Assembly: GCA_903835655.1 (NCBI GenBank)
Contig: CAILNT010000121.1
Span: forward strand, 1-34,345
DNA from: an uncultured Pseudomonadota bacterium
GTDB taxonomy: Bacteria; Pseudomonadota; Gammaproteobacteria; Burkholderiales; Thiobacillaceae
Length of the DNA stretch: 34,345 nt
Direction of reading: 5' to 3'
Each line of letters begins with the position of its first letter. Within the stretch, counting starts at the first letter, position 1. The notes below the pieces were generated by a model that saw only the letters and a program-made list of their open reading frames with translations, was not told where the DNA came from and did no database searches. Shown one piece after another: positions 6,191-15,063 of this stretch. A program made the translations under genes and the position numbers.

Positions 6191-8974
6191 ATGGAACTCG
6201 CCAAATCCTTCGAACCCCACGAAATCGAAAAACGCTGGTACGCCCACTGGGAAGGTGCGGGCTACTATCGGCCGAGGAATCAGGCCGACCAGCCCTACTA
6301 CTGCATCCTGCTGCCGCCGCCCAACGTCACCGGCACCTTGCATATGGGCCACGCCTTCCAGCACACCCTGATGGACACGCTCACCCGATACCACCGCATG
6401 GACGGCGACAACACCCTGTGGCAGCCGGGCACCGACCATGCCGGCATCGCCACGCAGATCGTCGTTGAGCGGCAACTCGACGCCCAGAACATCAGCCGCC
6501 ACGACCTGGGCCGAGAAAAATTCCTGGAAAAGGTCTGGGAGTGGAAGGAGCATTCCGGTTCCAGCATCACCCGGCAGATGCGCCGCCTGGGCACTTCGCC
6601 CGACTGGTCGCGGGAACGCTTCACCATGGATGAGGGGCTGTCGACGGCCGTCACCGAGGTGTTCGTGCGCCTCTACAACGAGGGCCTGATCTACCGGGGA
6701 AAACGCCTGGTGAACTGGGACCCGGTGCTGGGCACGGCGGTGTCCGACCTGGAAGTCATCAGTACAGAGGAAGATGGCTTCATCTGGGAGATCAAGTATC
6801 CACTGGAGGATGCGGATGGCCTAAGCGGTGAATTCCTCACCGTGGCCACCACCCGCCCGGAAACCCTGCTGGGCGACACCGCCGTGGCGGTGAACCCGAC
6901 CGACTCGCGCTACCAGCACCTGGTGGGCAAGTCGGTGCGCCTGCCGATCGCGCAACGCACCATTCCCGTCATCGCCGACGACTATGTGGACCGCGAATTC
7001 GGCACCGGCGTGGTGAAGATCACCCCGGCCCACGATTTCAACGACTGGCAGGTGGGGCAGCGCCACAAACTCGTGGCCATCAGCGTGTTGACCCTGGACG
7101 CGAAGATGAACGAGTTCGCACCGGCCGAGTATCAGGGGCTGGATCGCTACGTGGCGCGCCAAAAAATCCTCGACGAACTCCAGGCCCAGGGTCTGCTGGT
7201 ATCTGCCAAGCCCCATAAGCTCATGATCCCGCGTGGCGACCGCACCCATGCAGTGATCGAGCCCATGCTCACCGACCAGTGGTTCATGGCCATGGAAGGC
7301 CTGGCGAAGCGTGGCCTGGAAGTGGTGGACAACGGCGAGATGAAATTCGTCCCGGAGAACTGGTCCACCACCTACCGGCAGTGGCTCAACAACATCCAGG
7401 ACTGGTGCATCTCGCGCCAGCTCTGGTGGGGCCACCGCATCCCCGCCTGGTACGACGAGGACGGCAACATCTACGTCGCCAGCAACGAGGCGGATGCGAA
7501 GCGCCAGGCCGCAGGCCGTGCCCTGCGTCGCGACGAGGACGTGCTCGACACCTGGTTTTCCAGTGCCCTGTGGCCTTTCTCCACCCTGGGGTGGCCACAG
7601 CAGACCCCGGAACTCGAACACTACCTGCCGACCAGCGTGCTGGTCACCGGCTTCGACATCATCTTCTTCTGGGTGGCGCGCATGGTCATGCTGACCCTGC
7701 ACTTCACCGGGAAAGTGCCATTCAAGGAGGTCTACGTCCACGGCCTGGTGCGCGACTCCCACGGCAACAAGATGAGCAAGTCCAAGGGCAACGTGCTGGA
7801 CCCCATCGACCTGATCGACGGCATCCGCGTGGAAGACCTGGTGGCCAAGCGCACCACGGGCCTGATGAACCCGAAGCAGGCGGACAGCATCGCCAAGGCC
7901 ACCCGCAAGGAATTCGCCGCCGGCATCCAGAGCTTCGGCACCGACGCCCTGCGCTTCACCTTCGCCTCGCTCGCCTCCCACGGCCGCGACATCAAGTTCG
8001 ACCTGCAACGTTGCGAGGGCTATCGCAACTTCTGCAACAAGCTATGGAACGCCACCCGCTTCGTGCTGATGAATTGCGACGGCCAGGAGATCGCTGCGGG
8101 GGAAACGACTTTCGTCGACCGCTGGGTCCTCGCTCGCCTCGACGAAGCCACCGCAGCCGTGCGCAGCGGCTTCGACGGCTACCGCTTCGACATGGCCGCC
8201 CGCGCGGTCTACGAATTCGTCTGGGACGAATATTGCGACTGGTACCTGGAACTGGCCAAGGTGCAGATCGCCGAGGGCGGTGAACGTGCCGCGGCCACCC
8301 GCCATACCCTGCTCGCTGTGCTGGAAACCGTGCTGCGCCTGGCTCACCCGATCACCCCCTTCGTCACCGAAGAACTCTGGCAGGCGGTGGCGCCCTTGGC
8401 CGGAAAATCCGCCGATGAAACCCCTACCCTTCTGTACCCCAGCCCCCCCTTGAAAGAGGGGGGGGCGTCCATCATGCAGGCCCCCTTCCCGAAGGCCGAC
8501 GCCACCCGCCGCGACGCGAACGCGGTGGCCGAGATGGCCAACCTCAAGGAACTCACCAACGCCGTGCGCAACCTGCGCGGCGAGATGAACTTGTCGCCGG
8601 CGCTGAAGGTGCCCCTGTACCTCGAGGGAAATCGCGGGCAAGCCCGCTCCTACGCCCCTTACATGCAGTTGCTGGGCCGTCTGTCCGGGGTGGAGGTGGT
8701 GGACAAGCTGCCGGAGGGCGATGCCCCGGTGGCCATCGTGGGGAACTGGCGTTTGATGCTGCACATCGAGATCGACCGCGACACCGAGATCGTTCGCCTG
8801 GACAAGGAAATCGCCCGTCTCGACAACGAGATCGCCAAGGCTACGGTCAAGTTGAGCAATGCCAGTTTCGTCGACCGGGCGCCTGCCGCCGTGGTGGAGC
8901 AGGAGAAAAAACGCATGGCCGACTTCGCAGCCACATTGGAGAAGGTGCGGGCGCAGCGGACGAAGCTGGGATAA
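6191..8974 (+). CDS. valS: Valyl-tRNA synthetase
   Basis: This class I synthetase charges tRNA-Val. The start at 6191 gives [20 protein letters not shown], the usual N terminus. ATG 6170 has a GGAG nine bases ahead and 6143 is also possible; both would add non-conserved residues. The HIGH-type motif is [14 protein letters not shown] and the KMSKS motif is [10 protein letters not shown]. The editing (CP1) domain lies between them ([19 protein letters not shown]). A C-terminal coiled coil ([19 protein letters not shown]) is present, as expected for ValS. Near residues 748-765 there is an odd Pro/Gly insertion ([11 protein letters not shown]) encoded by a dispersed palindromic repeat that entered in frame, in the anticodon-binding region. 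The enzyme is otherwise full length (927 residues). Confidence 0.97.
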   Translation: MELAKSFEPHEIEKRWYAHWEGAGYYRPRNQADQPYYCILLPPPNVTGTLHMGHAFQHTLMDTLTRYHRMDGDNTLWQPGTDHAGIATQIVVERQLDAQNISRHDLGREKFLEKVWEWKEHSGSSITRQMRRLGTSPDWSRERFTMDEGLSTAVTEVFVRLYNEGLIYRGKRLVNWDPVLGTAVSDLEVISTEEDGFIWEIKYPLEDADGLSGEFLTVATTRPETLLGDTAVAVNPTDSRYQHLVGKSVRLPIAQRTIPVIADDYVDREFGTGVVKITPAHDFNDWQVGQRHKLVAISVLTLDAKMNEFAPAEYQGLDRYVARQKILDELQAQGLLVSAKPHKLMIPRGDRTHAVIEPMLTDQWFMAMEGLAKRGLEVVDNGEMKFVPENWSTTYRQWLNNIQDWCISRQLWWGHRIPAWYDEDGNIYVASNEADAKRQAAGRALRRDEDVLDTWFSSALWPFSTLGWPQQTPELEHYLPTSVLVTGFDIIFFWVARMVMLTLHFTGKVPFKEVYVHGLVRDSHGNKMSKSKGNVLDPIDLIDGIRVEDLVAKRTTGLMNPKQADSIAKATRKEFAAGIQSFGTDALRFTFASLASHGRDIKFDLQRCEGYRNFCNKLWNATRFVLMNCDGQEIAAGETTFVDRWVLARLDEATAAVRSGFDGYRFDMAARAVYEFVWDEYCDWYLELAKVQIAEGGERAAATRHTLLAVLETVLRLAHPITPFVTEELWQAVAPLAGKSADETPTLLYPSPPLKEGGASIMQAPFPKADATRRDANAVAEMANLKELTNAVRNLRGEMNLSPALKVPLYLEGNRGQARSYAPYMQLLGRLSGVEVVDKLPEGDAPVAIVGNWRLMLHIEIDRDTEIVRLDKEIARLDNEIAKATVKLSNASFVDRAPAAVVEQEKKRMADFAATLEKVRAQRTKLG
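8441..8466 (+). repeat. Dispersed C7/G8 palindromic repeat inserted in frame in valS
   Basis: AGCCCCCCCTTGAAAGAGGG continuing with further G residues is an inverted repeat of a C run and a G run. It encodes SPPLKEGG. Related palindromes with TTTGCAAA cores occur at 11288-11307 and 11364-11384, where they read PPFAKGG on the minus strand. Confidence 0.65.
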
Positions 8975-8978
8975 GTGG

Positions 8979-9013
8979 AGCGCCGGCTTCCAGCCGGCAG
9001 GGATGCCGGCGCT
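8979..9013. terminator. GC-rich palindrome between convergent valS and GMC gene
   Basis: AGCGCCGGC (8979-8987) pairs with GCCGGCGCT (9005-9013), with an inner GCCGGCA/TGCCGGC pair. It overlaps the stop codon of the minus-strand oxidoreductase and lies five bases after valS. It resembles a widely dispersed intergenic repeat and could act as a two-way terminator, although no T-tract follows. Confidence 0.5.
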
Positions 9014-10697
9014 ACAATTGCGCGGCGATCCTGTCCGCCACCCGCAATGCGTTCGCGTAGATCGTCCACGTATAGGGCACGCTGCCGCCGGTAGGCATGA
9101 AGCTGGCGTCGGCGACGAACAGGTTGGCTGCGCCATGCATGCGGCAATCCGGGTCCAGCACGGAGTGTTTCGGGTCGTGGCCAAAGCGGCAGCCGCCGGC
9201 GACCAGATTTTGCGGTGGGTTTGCGGACACGCCCACGGTCACGTTTTTCGCCCCCAATTCCCGCAGCACATTCGCACCACGCTGGGCGAGGTAACGGCCC
9301 ACCTTCAAGTCATGGGGATGGGGCTCCAGGCGGATGCGCGCCACCGGCCGCCCCCACTTGTCCTTGACCTTGTGATCCAGGCCGACCCACCCGTTGTCGG
9401 TGGGCAACCAGTCGGCGAAGGCTTCGCAGTCGATGCGCGCCTCGCCACGGATCGCGGCCTCGAGCCGGCGCTTGAAGGCGCTGCCCCAGACCAGAGTCCC
9501 CGCCTCGTCGCGGCGCTGTGCCGCGGCGCGCGACACCACATTGGGGTGGCCCATGAGAAAATCGAGCACGCCGCCCTTGATGCGCCCGAGTTCGGGGTCG
9601 TCGATCACATACCAGTCATGGAGTGTGCGGTTGAGGAAGGGGCCGACCACCCGTGCCTGCTGTGCCCGCTCCGGGCCGAGGTCTTCATAGTTCAAGTGCC
9701 CGTGGCTGACGCCGCCGGCGGAGAAGATCAGGTTGCGCCCGACCTGGCCGTGGCCGTTGCCCAGACCATGGGGGTGGCGTGGGCCGGGGCTGGAGAGCAA
9801 GAGACGAGAAGTCTCGATGGCCTGGCAGGCGACCACATAGACCTTGCCGCTTACCCGTTGCCGAGCCCCCTGCCGATCGAAGTATTCGACCGCCGCCACC
9901 TGCCCCATCGCGTCGCTGAGCAGGCGGAATACCTGGCTGTGCGGACGGACGATGCAGCGGCCACTGGCCACGGCGTCGTCCAGCAAGGCGGCGCGGGCGC
10001 CGCCCTTGGCGCCGCTGGAACAGCCGTAACTGCCGCAATAGCCGGAATACTCGCAGGATCGCCGTGTGCCCCGGGGCTCGGACAGGACCGCGCGCGGCAA
10101 GGGCAGGGAGCGGTAGCCCAGCCGCCCACAGGCGGCGTCGATCCAGGCGGCGACCGGATGTTCGACGGTGGGTGGGTAAGGAAAATCCGGGGTGGAGCGC
10201 GGCTCCAGAAAGGGGTGGTCCTGCACCCGGCCGGAGACGCCCACCACGCTTTCCACCAAGGCGTAATACGGCTCCAGGTCGGCATAGCGAATAGGCCAGT
10301 CCACCACGTTGGCGCCGGGAATCAGGCCGAACTCGGAGTGCAAACGGAAATCGACCGGTTTCAGACGATGGAAGAAGCCGGACATGAAATTGCTGGAGCC
10401 GCCCACCACGTTGCCGTTCCAGAAATCCCAGCCCGATACGCTGGTGGGCGTGGCCCGCCAGCCGCGCCCGGCGCGCTCCTCGATGACGTGCTGCTCCTCG
10501 CGCAAATCCGGCGTGTAGACGCTGCGCCGACAGCAGGCCAGCTCATCCTTGAAATAATCCTTTTCGCTAAACCACGGCCCCTTCTCCAGCACCAGAACGC
10601 GCTTGCCCGCCTGCGTCAAACGCCAGGCCACCGCCCCGCCACCGGCACCGCTGCCGATGATGACGGCGTCGAAGTCAGCACTCGTTGTATCCATCAC
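9012..10697 (-). CDS. GMC-family FAD-dependent oxidoreductase
   Basis: The protein has 561 residues. The N-terminal FAD-binding Rossmann motif is DAVIIGSGAGGGAVAWRL (residues 9-26), with VLVLEKGPWF as its second strand. GNVVGGSSNFMSG is the GMC signature region, and the C terminus FVADASFMPTGGSVPYTWTI is typical of GMC proteins, which oxidise alcohols or sugars with FAD. There is no signal peptide. The upstream gene encodes a gluconate 2-dehydrogenase subunit 3-like protein carrying a twin-arginine-like signal, and such pairs often form a periplasmic dehydrogenase exported as a complex. No cytochrome subunit is seen. The substrate cannot be told from sequence. One Met later the start would be at 10694, a trivial difference. 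Confidence 0.9.
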   Translation of the reverse strand: MMDTTSADFDAVIIGSGAGGGAVAWRLTQAGKRVLVLEKGPWFSEKDYFKDELACCRRSVYTPDLREEQHVIEERAGRGWRATPTSVSGWDFWNGNVVGGSSNFMSGFFHRLKPVDFRLHSEFGLIPGANVVDWPIRYADLEPYYALVESVVGVSGRVQDHPFLEPRSTPDFPYPPTVEHPVAAWIDAACGRLGYRSLPLPRAVLSEPRGTRRSCEYSGYCGSYGCSSGAKGGARAALLDDAVASGRCIVRPHSQVFRLLSDAMGQVAAVEYFDRQGARQRVSGKVYVVACQAIETSRLLLSSPGPRHPHGLGNGHGQVGRNLIFSAGGVSHGHLNYEDLGPERAQQARVVGPFLNRTLHDWYVIDDPELGRIKGGVLDFLMGHPNVVSRAAAQRRDEAGTLVWGSAFKRRLEAAIRGEARIDCEAFADWLPTDNGWVGLDHKVKDKWGRPVARIRLEPHPHDLKVGRYLAQRGANVLRELGAKNVTVGVSANPPQNLVAGGCRFGHDPKHSVLDPDCRMHGAANLFVADASFMPTGGSVPYTWTIYANALRVADRIAAQL

Positions 10698-10713
10698 TAT
10701 CCCTTGTTCTGTA

Positions 10714-10740
10714 GGGTGGATAAGCGAAGCACATCCACCC
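10714..10740. repeat. GGGTGGAT inverted repeat between the two dehydrogenase genes
   Basis: GGGTGGAT (10714-10721) and ATCCACCC (10733-10740) pair around a loop containing AAGCGAAGC. The hairpin abuts the stop codon of the upstream small-subunit gene. It looks like another short dispersed intergenic repeat and may set the mRNA ratio of the two subunits. Confidence 0.55.
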
Positions 10741-11277
10741 TCAGGGCTTCAGCGCCCCGTAGCGCTTGTCCGGGGTCGGCCTGGGAAACCCCGGCTGGTG
10801 TTCCAGCCAGGCCCAGCCGATGCCCTCCGGGTTGCCGCCGTAGACCGGATCGACGAGCAGCGCTTCGCAAACGTAGAGCAGCAAGGTGGAGAGCCAGTTT
10901 TCACCTTTTTCGGATGCCGCTACCTGCCGCAGCAAGCGCTCCCGCCGGAGCGCGTCGAGATCGACGAAAGTGGCCTGGTAGCGCTCCCGGGCCAAATCTT
11001 CCAGCCAGTCCACGCCCATCAAGACGAAGCGCTGCGTCTCTGGCTCGCCCCCCGGGTCGGCCAGCACGCCTTGCAGGTAGGCCAGCGCCCGGATTTCCCG
11101 CGCCCCCGGCGCCCCGGGCTCGGAGGGGAACAGATGCTCCTGGACCGCGGCCAGGACCGGCCAGGGGTCGGCGCTGACGGCGAGCGAATCAGTCGCAGCG
11201 AACAGGGCGGCCAGGCCACCGGCGGAGGCGATGAGAAACTCGCGGCGGCGGAGCAGAGTGCGACGCTGGACGTCCAA
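10741..11277 (-). CDS. Gluconate 2-dehydrogenase subunit 3-like protein with Tat-like signal
   Basis: From a TTG start at 11277 the N terminus is MDVQRRTLLRRREFLIASAG, with a twin-arginine-like stretch before a hydrophobic segment (LIASAGGLAALFAATDSLAV). The body (WPVLAAVQEHLFPSEPGAPGAREI... GWAWLEHQPGFPRPTPDKRY) matches the small subunit of membrane-bound gluconate dehydrogenase-type enzymes, which helps export and stabilise the GMC subunit encoded next. The frame stays open to an ATG at 11412, but that stretch is encoded by two dispersed repeats (PPFAKGG peptides), so a later start is preferred. The original start region may have been displaced when the repeats inserted. The product is 178 residues from this start. 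Confidence 0.75.
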   Translation of the reverse strand: MDVQRRTLLRRREFLIASAGGLAALFAATDSLAVSADPWPVLAAVQEHLFPSEPGAPGAREIRALAYLQGVLADPGGEPETQRFVLMGVDWLEDLARERYQATFVDLDALRRERLLRQVAASEKGENWLSTLLLYVCEALLVDPVYGGNPEGIGWAWLEHQPGFPRPTPDKRYGALKP

Positions 11278-11285
11278 CCCATTAA

Positions 11286-11387
11286 CCCCCCCCTTTGCAA
11301 AGGGGGGGTTAGGGGGGATTTGGCAACGGTTGCCAGTTCCAGCCTCCGTGAAATCCCCCCCAGCCCCCCTTTGCGAAAGGGGGGAGA
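11286..11387. repeat. Head-to-head pair of PPFAKGG-type palindromic repeats
   Basis: Two copies occur: a perfect 20-base palindrome with core TTTGCAAA (11288-11307) and CCCCCCTTTGCGAAAGGGGG (11364-11384). They are arranged as mirror images around TGGCAACGGTTGCCA (11321-11335), itself a perfect inverted repeat. The whole unit can form a large hairpin and lies between rlmJ and the dehydrogenase small-subunit gene. Confidence 0.75.
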
Positions 11388-11408
11388 ACCCGGCGTCACG
11401 CCGGTGTT

Positions 11409-12254
11409 TCACGGAATCTCATGTTCCAGGGTGTAGCCAGCCCCCGCGTCCACGCCCAGTGTCTTCACCAGCCAGGGAAGCGTGGCTTCCAACTGGGCCG
11501 GTAAGGTCCAGGGTGGATTGGCGATATAGAGGCCGCTGCCGTGCATGCCGAAGCCGTCTTTCGCGGGCGACTGTACGCTGAGCGTCACGTTGAGCCAGCC
11601 GGGTGGGCGGGCGGCCTTGAGTCGAGAAGGTAACTGGCGCGCGTCGGGCTTCTGCAGCAGCGGGTACCACACCATATAGGTGCCGCCGGGAAAACGTGCG
11701 AGGCTGTCCTTCAACGCTTCCACGGTGCGCGGATAGTCGCGTTTTTCCTCGTAAGGCGGGTCGATCAGCACCAGGGCGCGGCGAGAAGGCGGCGGCAGGG
11801 CCGATTTCAGACGATCGTAGCCGTCCGCCGCCTCGATCTTTACCTGCCGCCCGGCCTCGCTGAAGGTGCTGGCAAGCAGACGATGGTCGCTGCCATGCAG
11901 CTCGAACAGGCGCAAGCGGTCGGAGGGTCTGGCGCGGGCCCGCGCGCACCAGGGCGAGCCGGGATAGAGGCGCAACCGCCCCTCCGGATTGAGGCCGCGC
12001 ACCAGTTCGACATAACTGGCCAGCAGCGGCGGCAAGTCGGTTCTCTCCCACAGACGGCCGATGCCGCCTTCGTACTCCGCATTCTTGCGGGCGTACTCGC
12101 CTTGCAGATCGTAGATGCCCGCGCCGGCATGGCTGTCGACGAATAACCAGGGCTTGTCCTTCTGGTTCAGGTAGTCGAGCAGCGCGATCAGGACGGTGTG
12201 TTTGAGTACGTCGGCATGATTGCCGGCGTGAAAGGCGTGGCGGTAACTGAGCAT
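11409..12254 (-). CDS. rlmJ: 23S rRNA (adenine(2030)-N6)-methyltransferase
   Basis: RlmJ methylates A2030 of 23S rRNA with S-adenosylmethionine. The ATG at 12254 gives the typical N terminus MLSYRHAFHAGNHADVLKH, and the 281-residue length is normal. The SAM region is WLFVDSHAGAGIYDL, and the amino-methyltransferase motif IV is VLIDPPYEEKRDY (DPPY). The frame stays open far upstream on this strand because it shadows nifV, but nothing before MLSYRH belongs to the family. It is transcribed away from nifV. Confidence 0.95.
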   Translation of the reverse strand: MLSYRHAFHAGNHADVLKHTVLIALLDYLNQKDKPWLFVDSHAGAGIYDLQGEYARKNAEYEGGIGRLWERTDLPPLLASYVELVRGLNPEGRLRLYPGSPWCARARARPSDRLRLFELHGSDHRLLASTFSEAGRQVKIEAADGYDRLKSALPPPSRRALVLIDPPYEEKRDYPRTVEALKDSLARFPGGTYMVWYPLLQKPDARQLPSRLKAARPPGWLNVTLSVQSPAKDGFGMHGSGLYIANPPWTLPAQLEATLPWLVKTLGVDAGAGYTLEHEIP

Positions 12255-12337
12255 GAGCGCAAGAGTAGCACGGCGCGCCAACTCGCGTTTTCGACGAACC
12301 CGGAAAACCCGGCACGACCACGACCATGAAGCGTCCT

Positions 12338-12353
12338 TGTCGCATAGCCTACC
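12338..12353 (+). promoter_or_regulatory. Imperfect NifA upstream activator site for nifV
   Basis: TGT-N10-ACC, one base off the TGT-N10-ACA consensus, lies about 95 bases before the -24 element. No perfect site is present between rlmJ and nifV. Confidence 0.4.
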
Positions 12354-12447
12354 AAGCCGGGCAGAAAGTCCCCTTCTCGACGCGATACTCACCGGGAATC
12401 CCGTGTGTTCGCCCGTCCATTCAAGGCGGTAGCGTCGTTCTGGCGAC

Positions 12448-12462
12448 TGGCATGGCGCTTGC
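12448..12462 (+). promoter_or_regulatory. Sigma-54 (-24/-12) promoter of the nifV operon
   Basis: TGGCATGGCGCTTGC matches the TGGCAC-N5-TTGC consensus with correct GG/GC spacing. It lies 35 bases ahead of the nifV start codon. Together with the nif content of the operon it points to NifA-dependent transcription. Confidence 0.85.
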
Positions 12463-12497
12463 GTCAACACTGTCATCGTAAGGCACAGGCTAATACC

Positions 12498-13643
12498 ATG
12501 ACCCGCCACATCATCATCGACGACACCACGCTGCGCGATGGCGAGCAATCCGCCGGCGTGGCGTTCACCCTGGAAGAGAAGTTGGACATCGCCAGGCGCC
12601 TGGGCGCGATGGGCGTACCCGAACTGGAAGTCGGGATTCCGGCGATGGGTGCGCACGAACGCGAGAGCATCCAGGCCGTGGCGGATCTGCGCCTGAAGTC
12701 GAGGCTGGTGGTGTGGAGCCGGATGCACCAGAGCGACATCGAAGCCTGCCGCAACCTCAAGGTGGATTGCATCGACCTCTCCATTTCCGTGTCGGACATC
12801 CACATCGCGAAGAAACTGAGGAAGGATCGCGCCTGGGTGCTCGCCAACATCCGCGAACTGGTGCCGCGCGCCCAGGATATGGGGCTGGAAGTGATCGTCG
12901 GCTGCGAGGATGCCTCGCGCGCCGACCTGGATTTCCTCCTGCGGGTGGCGGAAACCGCCGAGCACGCCGGTGCGATCCGCCTGCGCTTCGCCGACACGCT
13001 GGGGGTCATGGAACCTTTCGGTGTATTCGACACCATCGCCAGCCTGCGTTCCGTGTGCGATCTGGAAATCGAGATGCACGCGCACGACGACCTCGGGCTG
13101 GCCACCGCCAACACGCTGGCAGCTTGCCGCGCCGGGGCGACGCACGTGAACACCACGGTCAACGGCCTGGGCGAGCGCGCAGGCAATGCGCCCCTGGAGG
13201 AAGTCGCCCTGGGGCTGGCCAAACTCTATGGCATGAAAACCGGCGTCGACCTCTCCCTGTTCCCCAGTCTGTCGGACGCGGTCGCCGACGCCTCCGGGCG
13301 GCCCGTCTCCTGGCAGAAGAGCGTGGTCGGCGCCGGCGTATTCACCCATGAGGCCGGCATCCATGTCGATGGCCTGCTGAAGGATCCGGACAACTACCAG
13401 GGCTTCGACCCGCGCGAGGTGGGACGCAGCCACAAACTCGTGCTGGGTAAGCATTCCGGCGCGCACGGCATCATCAACGCCTATGAACGCATGGGGCTTT
13501 GCTTGAGCGCGGAGGAAGCGCGCGAGCTCCTGCCCGACATCCGCGCCTTCGCGGAAAACACCAAGCGCTCGCCCGCGGACCATGAACTGCTATTCCTCTA
13601 CCAGCGCCTGGTCAGCCGGGCTCTCGCCGGCGCGGTGCATTGA
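12498..13643 (+). CDS. nifV: Homocitrate synthase
   Basis: NifV condenses acetyl-CoA with 2-oxoglutarate to homocitrate, the organic ligand of the nitrogenase iron-molybdenum cofactor. The ATG at 12498 gives [20 protein letters not shown], the hallmark of the DRE-TIM metallolyase family (DTTLRDGEQ). Upstream codons in the frame overlap the sigma-54 promoter and are not translated. [13 protein letters not shown] carries the metal-binding His residues, and [19 protein letters not shown] is the second family signature. The length of 381 residues is normal for NifV and lacks the LeuA-type regulatory domain. It is the first gene of the nifV-orf-nifW-nifZ-nifM operon. Confidence 0.95.
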   Translation: MTRHIIIDDTTLRDGEQSAGVAFTLEEKLDIARRLGAMGVPELEVGIPAMGAHERESIQAVADLRLKSRLVVWSRMHQSDIEACRNLKVDCIDLSISVSDIHIAKKLRKDRAWVLANIRELVPRAQDMGLEVIVGCEDASRADLDFLLRVAETAEHAGAIRLRFADTLGVMEPFGVFDTIASLRSVCDLEIEMHAHDDLGLATANTLAACRAGATHVNTTVNGLGERAGNAPLEEVALGLAKLYGMKTGVDLSLFPSLSDAVADASGRPVSWQKSVVGAGVFTHEAGIHVDGLLKDPDNYQGFDPREVGRSHKLVLGKHSGAHGIINAYERMGLCLSAEEARELLPDIRAFAENTKRSPADHELLFLYQRLVSRALAGAVH

Positions 13644-13655
13644 GCGCGCCACGAT

Positions 13656-14183
13656 ATGAGTAGCCCCATGGACCTGATGCAGTTCGACCAGACCACTCTG
13701 TATTTCGACGATGCCTTGCCGCCCGAAATCGAGCGCCTGCTGCAACAAGCGGCGGCCTGCTACGGCGGCGGTGGCGCCGAAGCGATCCTGTTGCGCGCCT
13801 ACTTCCTGGCACCAGAACAGTTGGTGGTACAGGTCGCGCTATATTGCTTTTACTTCTACCAGCATCGTCTGGAAGACGCCCTGCTGGTGGCTGGCCGCAT
13901 CCTGGAGATCGCTGGTAGCCGGCTGGGTCTGCCGGCGAAGTGGCAGCTCCTGCATCCGGACCACATCGGCCACGCCGTCCTGCGCTCGATGGGCTTGCTG
14001 CGCTTCTATCTGATGGCGCTCAAGGCGGCGGGTTATATCCAGTTGCGTCTGGGCAACCCGGGGGTGGGTCAGTCCATGCTGGAGAAACTGCTGGAACTGG
14101 ACAGCCATGACCGCCTGGGCGGCAAGGCTTTACTGGCGGTGGTCGCGGAAGCGGTGGCCGAGCGGATCGAAGAATCAACCTGA
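13656..14183 (+). CDS. nif-associated hypothetical protein, TPR-like helical
   Basis: The protein has 175 residues, starts 12 bases after nifV and ends 22 bases before nifW, so it is inside the nif operon. The sequence is predicted all-helical with TPR-like pairs: GGGGAEAILLRAYFLAPEQL, VALYCFYFYQHRLEDALLVA and GNPGVGQSMLEKLLELDSHD. There is no signal, membrane segment or metal-binding motif. ATG 13668 is an alternative start. Proteins of this kind linked to nif genes are known in other diazotrophs but have no defined role; a scaffold or assembly helper is a guess from the TPR-like pattern and the neighbours. Confidence 0.85.
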   Translation: MSSPMDLMQFDQTTLYFDDALPPEIERLLQQAAACYGGGGAEAILLRAYFLAPEQLVVQVALYCFYFYQHRLEDALLVAGRILEIAGSRLGLPAKWQLLHPDHIGHAVLRSMGLLRFYLMALKAAGYIQLRLGNPGVGQSMLEKLLELDSHDRLGGKALLAVVAEAVAERIEEST

Positions 14184-14205
14184 ACATCCTTTACGGAGAG
14201 CTGAA

Positions 14206-14604
14206 ATGGACGACCTGACCTTGAATGAAGCCCTGGAAGAACTGGAATCCGCGGAGGATTTCCTGAATTACTTCGGCGTCGCCTTCGACCCCGCCGTAGT
14301 CCACGTCAACCGCCTGCATATCCTGCAGCGCTACCACAACTATCTGGCCCAGGCGGGCGCCTTGCCCGAGGCGGAAGCCGCCCAGCGCGCGGTCTACACC
14401 TCATGGCTCGGCCGCGCCTACCAGGATTTCGTCGAATCCGACGCGCTCAGCGAAAAGGTGTTCAAGGTGTTCCACATGCACGAACCGCAGACCGCCTTCG
14501 TCCCGCTCGCCTCCATCGCCCTCGCCCCCGCGGCCACGACGGGCGGTTGCGGCTGCGGCGGCAAGGGCGTCTGCCACAGTTCCGCCGCGGCCTTGGACAG
14601 CTAA
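14206..14604 (+). CDS. nifW: Nitrogenase-stabilising/protective protein NifW
   Basis: NifW associates with the MoFe protein during maturation and is linked to oxygen protection. The ATG at 14206 follows GGAGAG with good spacing; the frame is open upstream but that part is a shadow. The core (LNEALEELESAEDFLNYFGV, FDPAVVHVNRLHILQRYHNY, AYQDFVESDALSEKVFKVF) is the NifW family. The last 25 residues add a Gly/Cys-rich tail, GGCGCGGKGVC, with three Cys residues that could bind metal or form a disulfide. Confidence 0.95.
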   Translation: MDDLTLNEALEELESAEDFLNYFGVAFDPAVVHVNRLHILQRYHNYLAQAGALPEAEAAQRAVYTSWLGRAYQDFVESDALSEKVFKVFHMHEPQTAFVPLASIALAPAATTGGCGCGGKGVCHSSAAALDS

Positions 14605-14610
14605 CTAATC

Positions 14611-15063
14611 ATGAAGCAACGCTTCGACTTCGGTGTAGCCGTGCGGCTGACCCGCAATGTGCGCAACGACGGCACCTTCCCCGGCCTGGAAGTGGGCAAT
14701 CTATTGGTCCGTCGCGGCAGCGTCGGCTACGTGATGAACGTCGGCACCTTCTTGCAGGACCAGGTCATCTACACGATCAACTTCCTCGAACTGGGGCGCG
14801 TGGTCGGCTGCCGCGACGAAGAACTGGTCCTGGCAACCGATCCCTGGGTGGAGAGCCGCTTCGAGACCCGCGAGAAGGTGAGCGCCCGGCTGGCGCTGTC
14901 CATCCGCGGCGAAGTCGTGGTTCCGGCCGGCACGGAGGGAGAAGTATTCAAAGTGTTGCGCGATCTGCCAGACGGCGTGCACTACCATGTGCACTTCCCC
15001 GGCGGGCACCTGTTGCAGATGGCCGAAGCACTATTGCAGAGCACCGAGGAAACCCATGCCTGA
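14611..15063 (+). CDS. nifZ: NifZ, MoFe protein maturation factor
   Basis: NifZ helps form the second P-cluster of the MoFe protein. The protein has 150 residues and two SH3-like modules. The first, LTRNVRNDGTFPGLEVGNLL with RRGSVGYVMNVGTFLQDQVI, is the family core. The second begins FETREKVSARLALSIRGEVV and includes VPAGTEGEVFKVL. It starts six bases after nifW stops and overlaps the start of nifM, so the genes are translationally coupled. Confidence 0.95.
   Translation: MKQRFDFGVAVRLTRNVRNDGTFPGLEVGNLLVRRGSVGYVMNVGTFLQDQVIYTINFLELGRVVGCRDEELVLATDPWVESRFETREKVSARLALSIRGEVVVPAGTEGEVFKVLRDLPDGVHYHVHFPGGHLLQMAEALLQSTEETHA

Noticed and set aside
12255-13583. Minus-strand extension of the rlmJ frame across nifV
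   Set aside because: RlmJ homology starts at MLSYRHAF; the extension is antisense to nifV and lacks family features.
14611-15063. NifZ as a fusion of two proteins
   Set aside because: The two-module length is usual for NifZ and not an anomaly.
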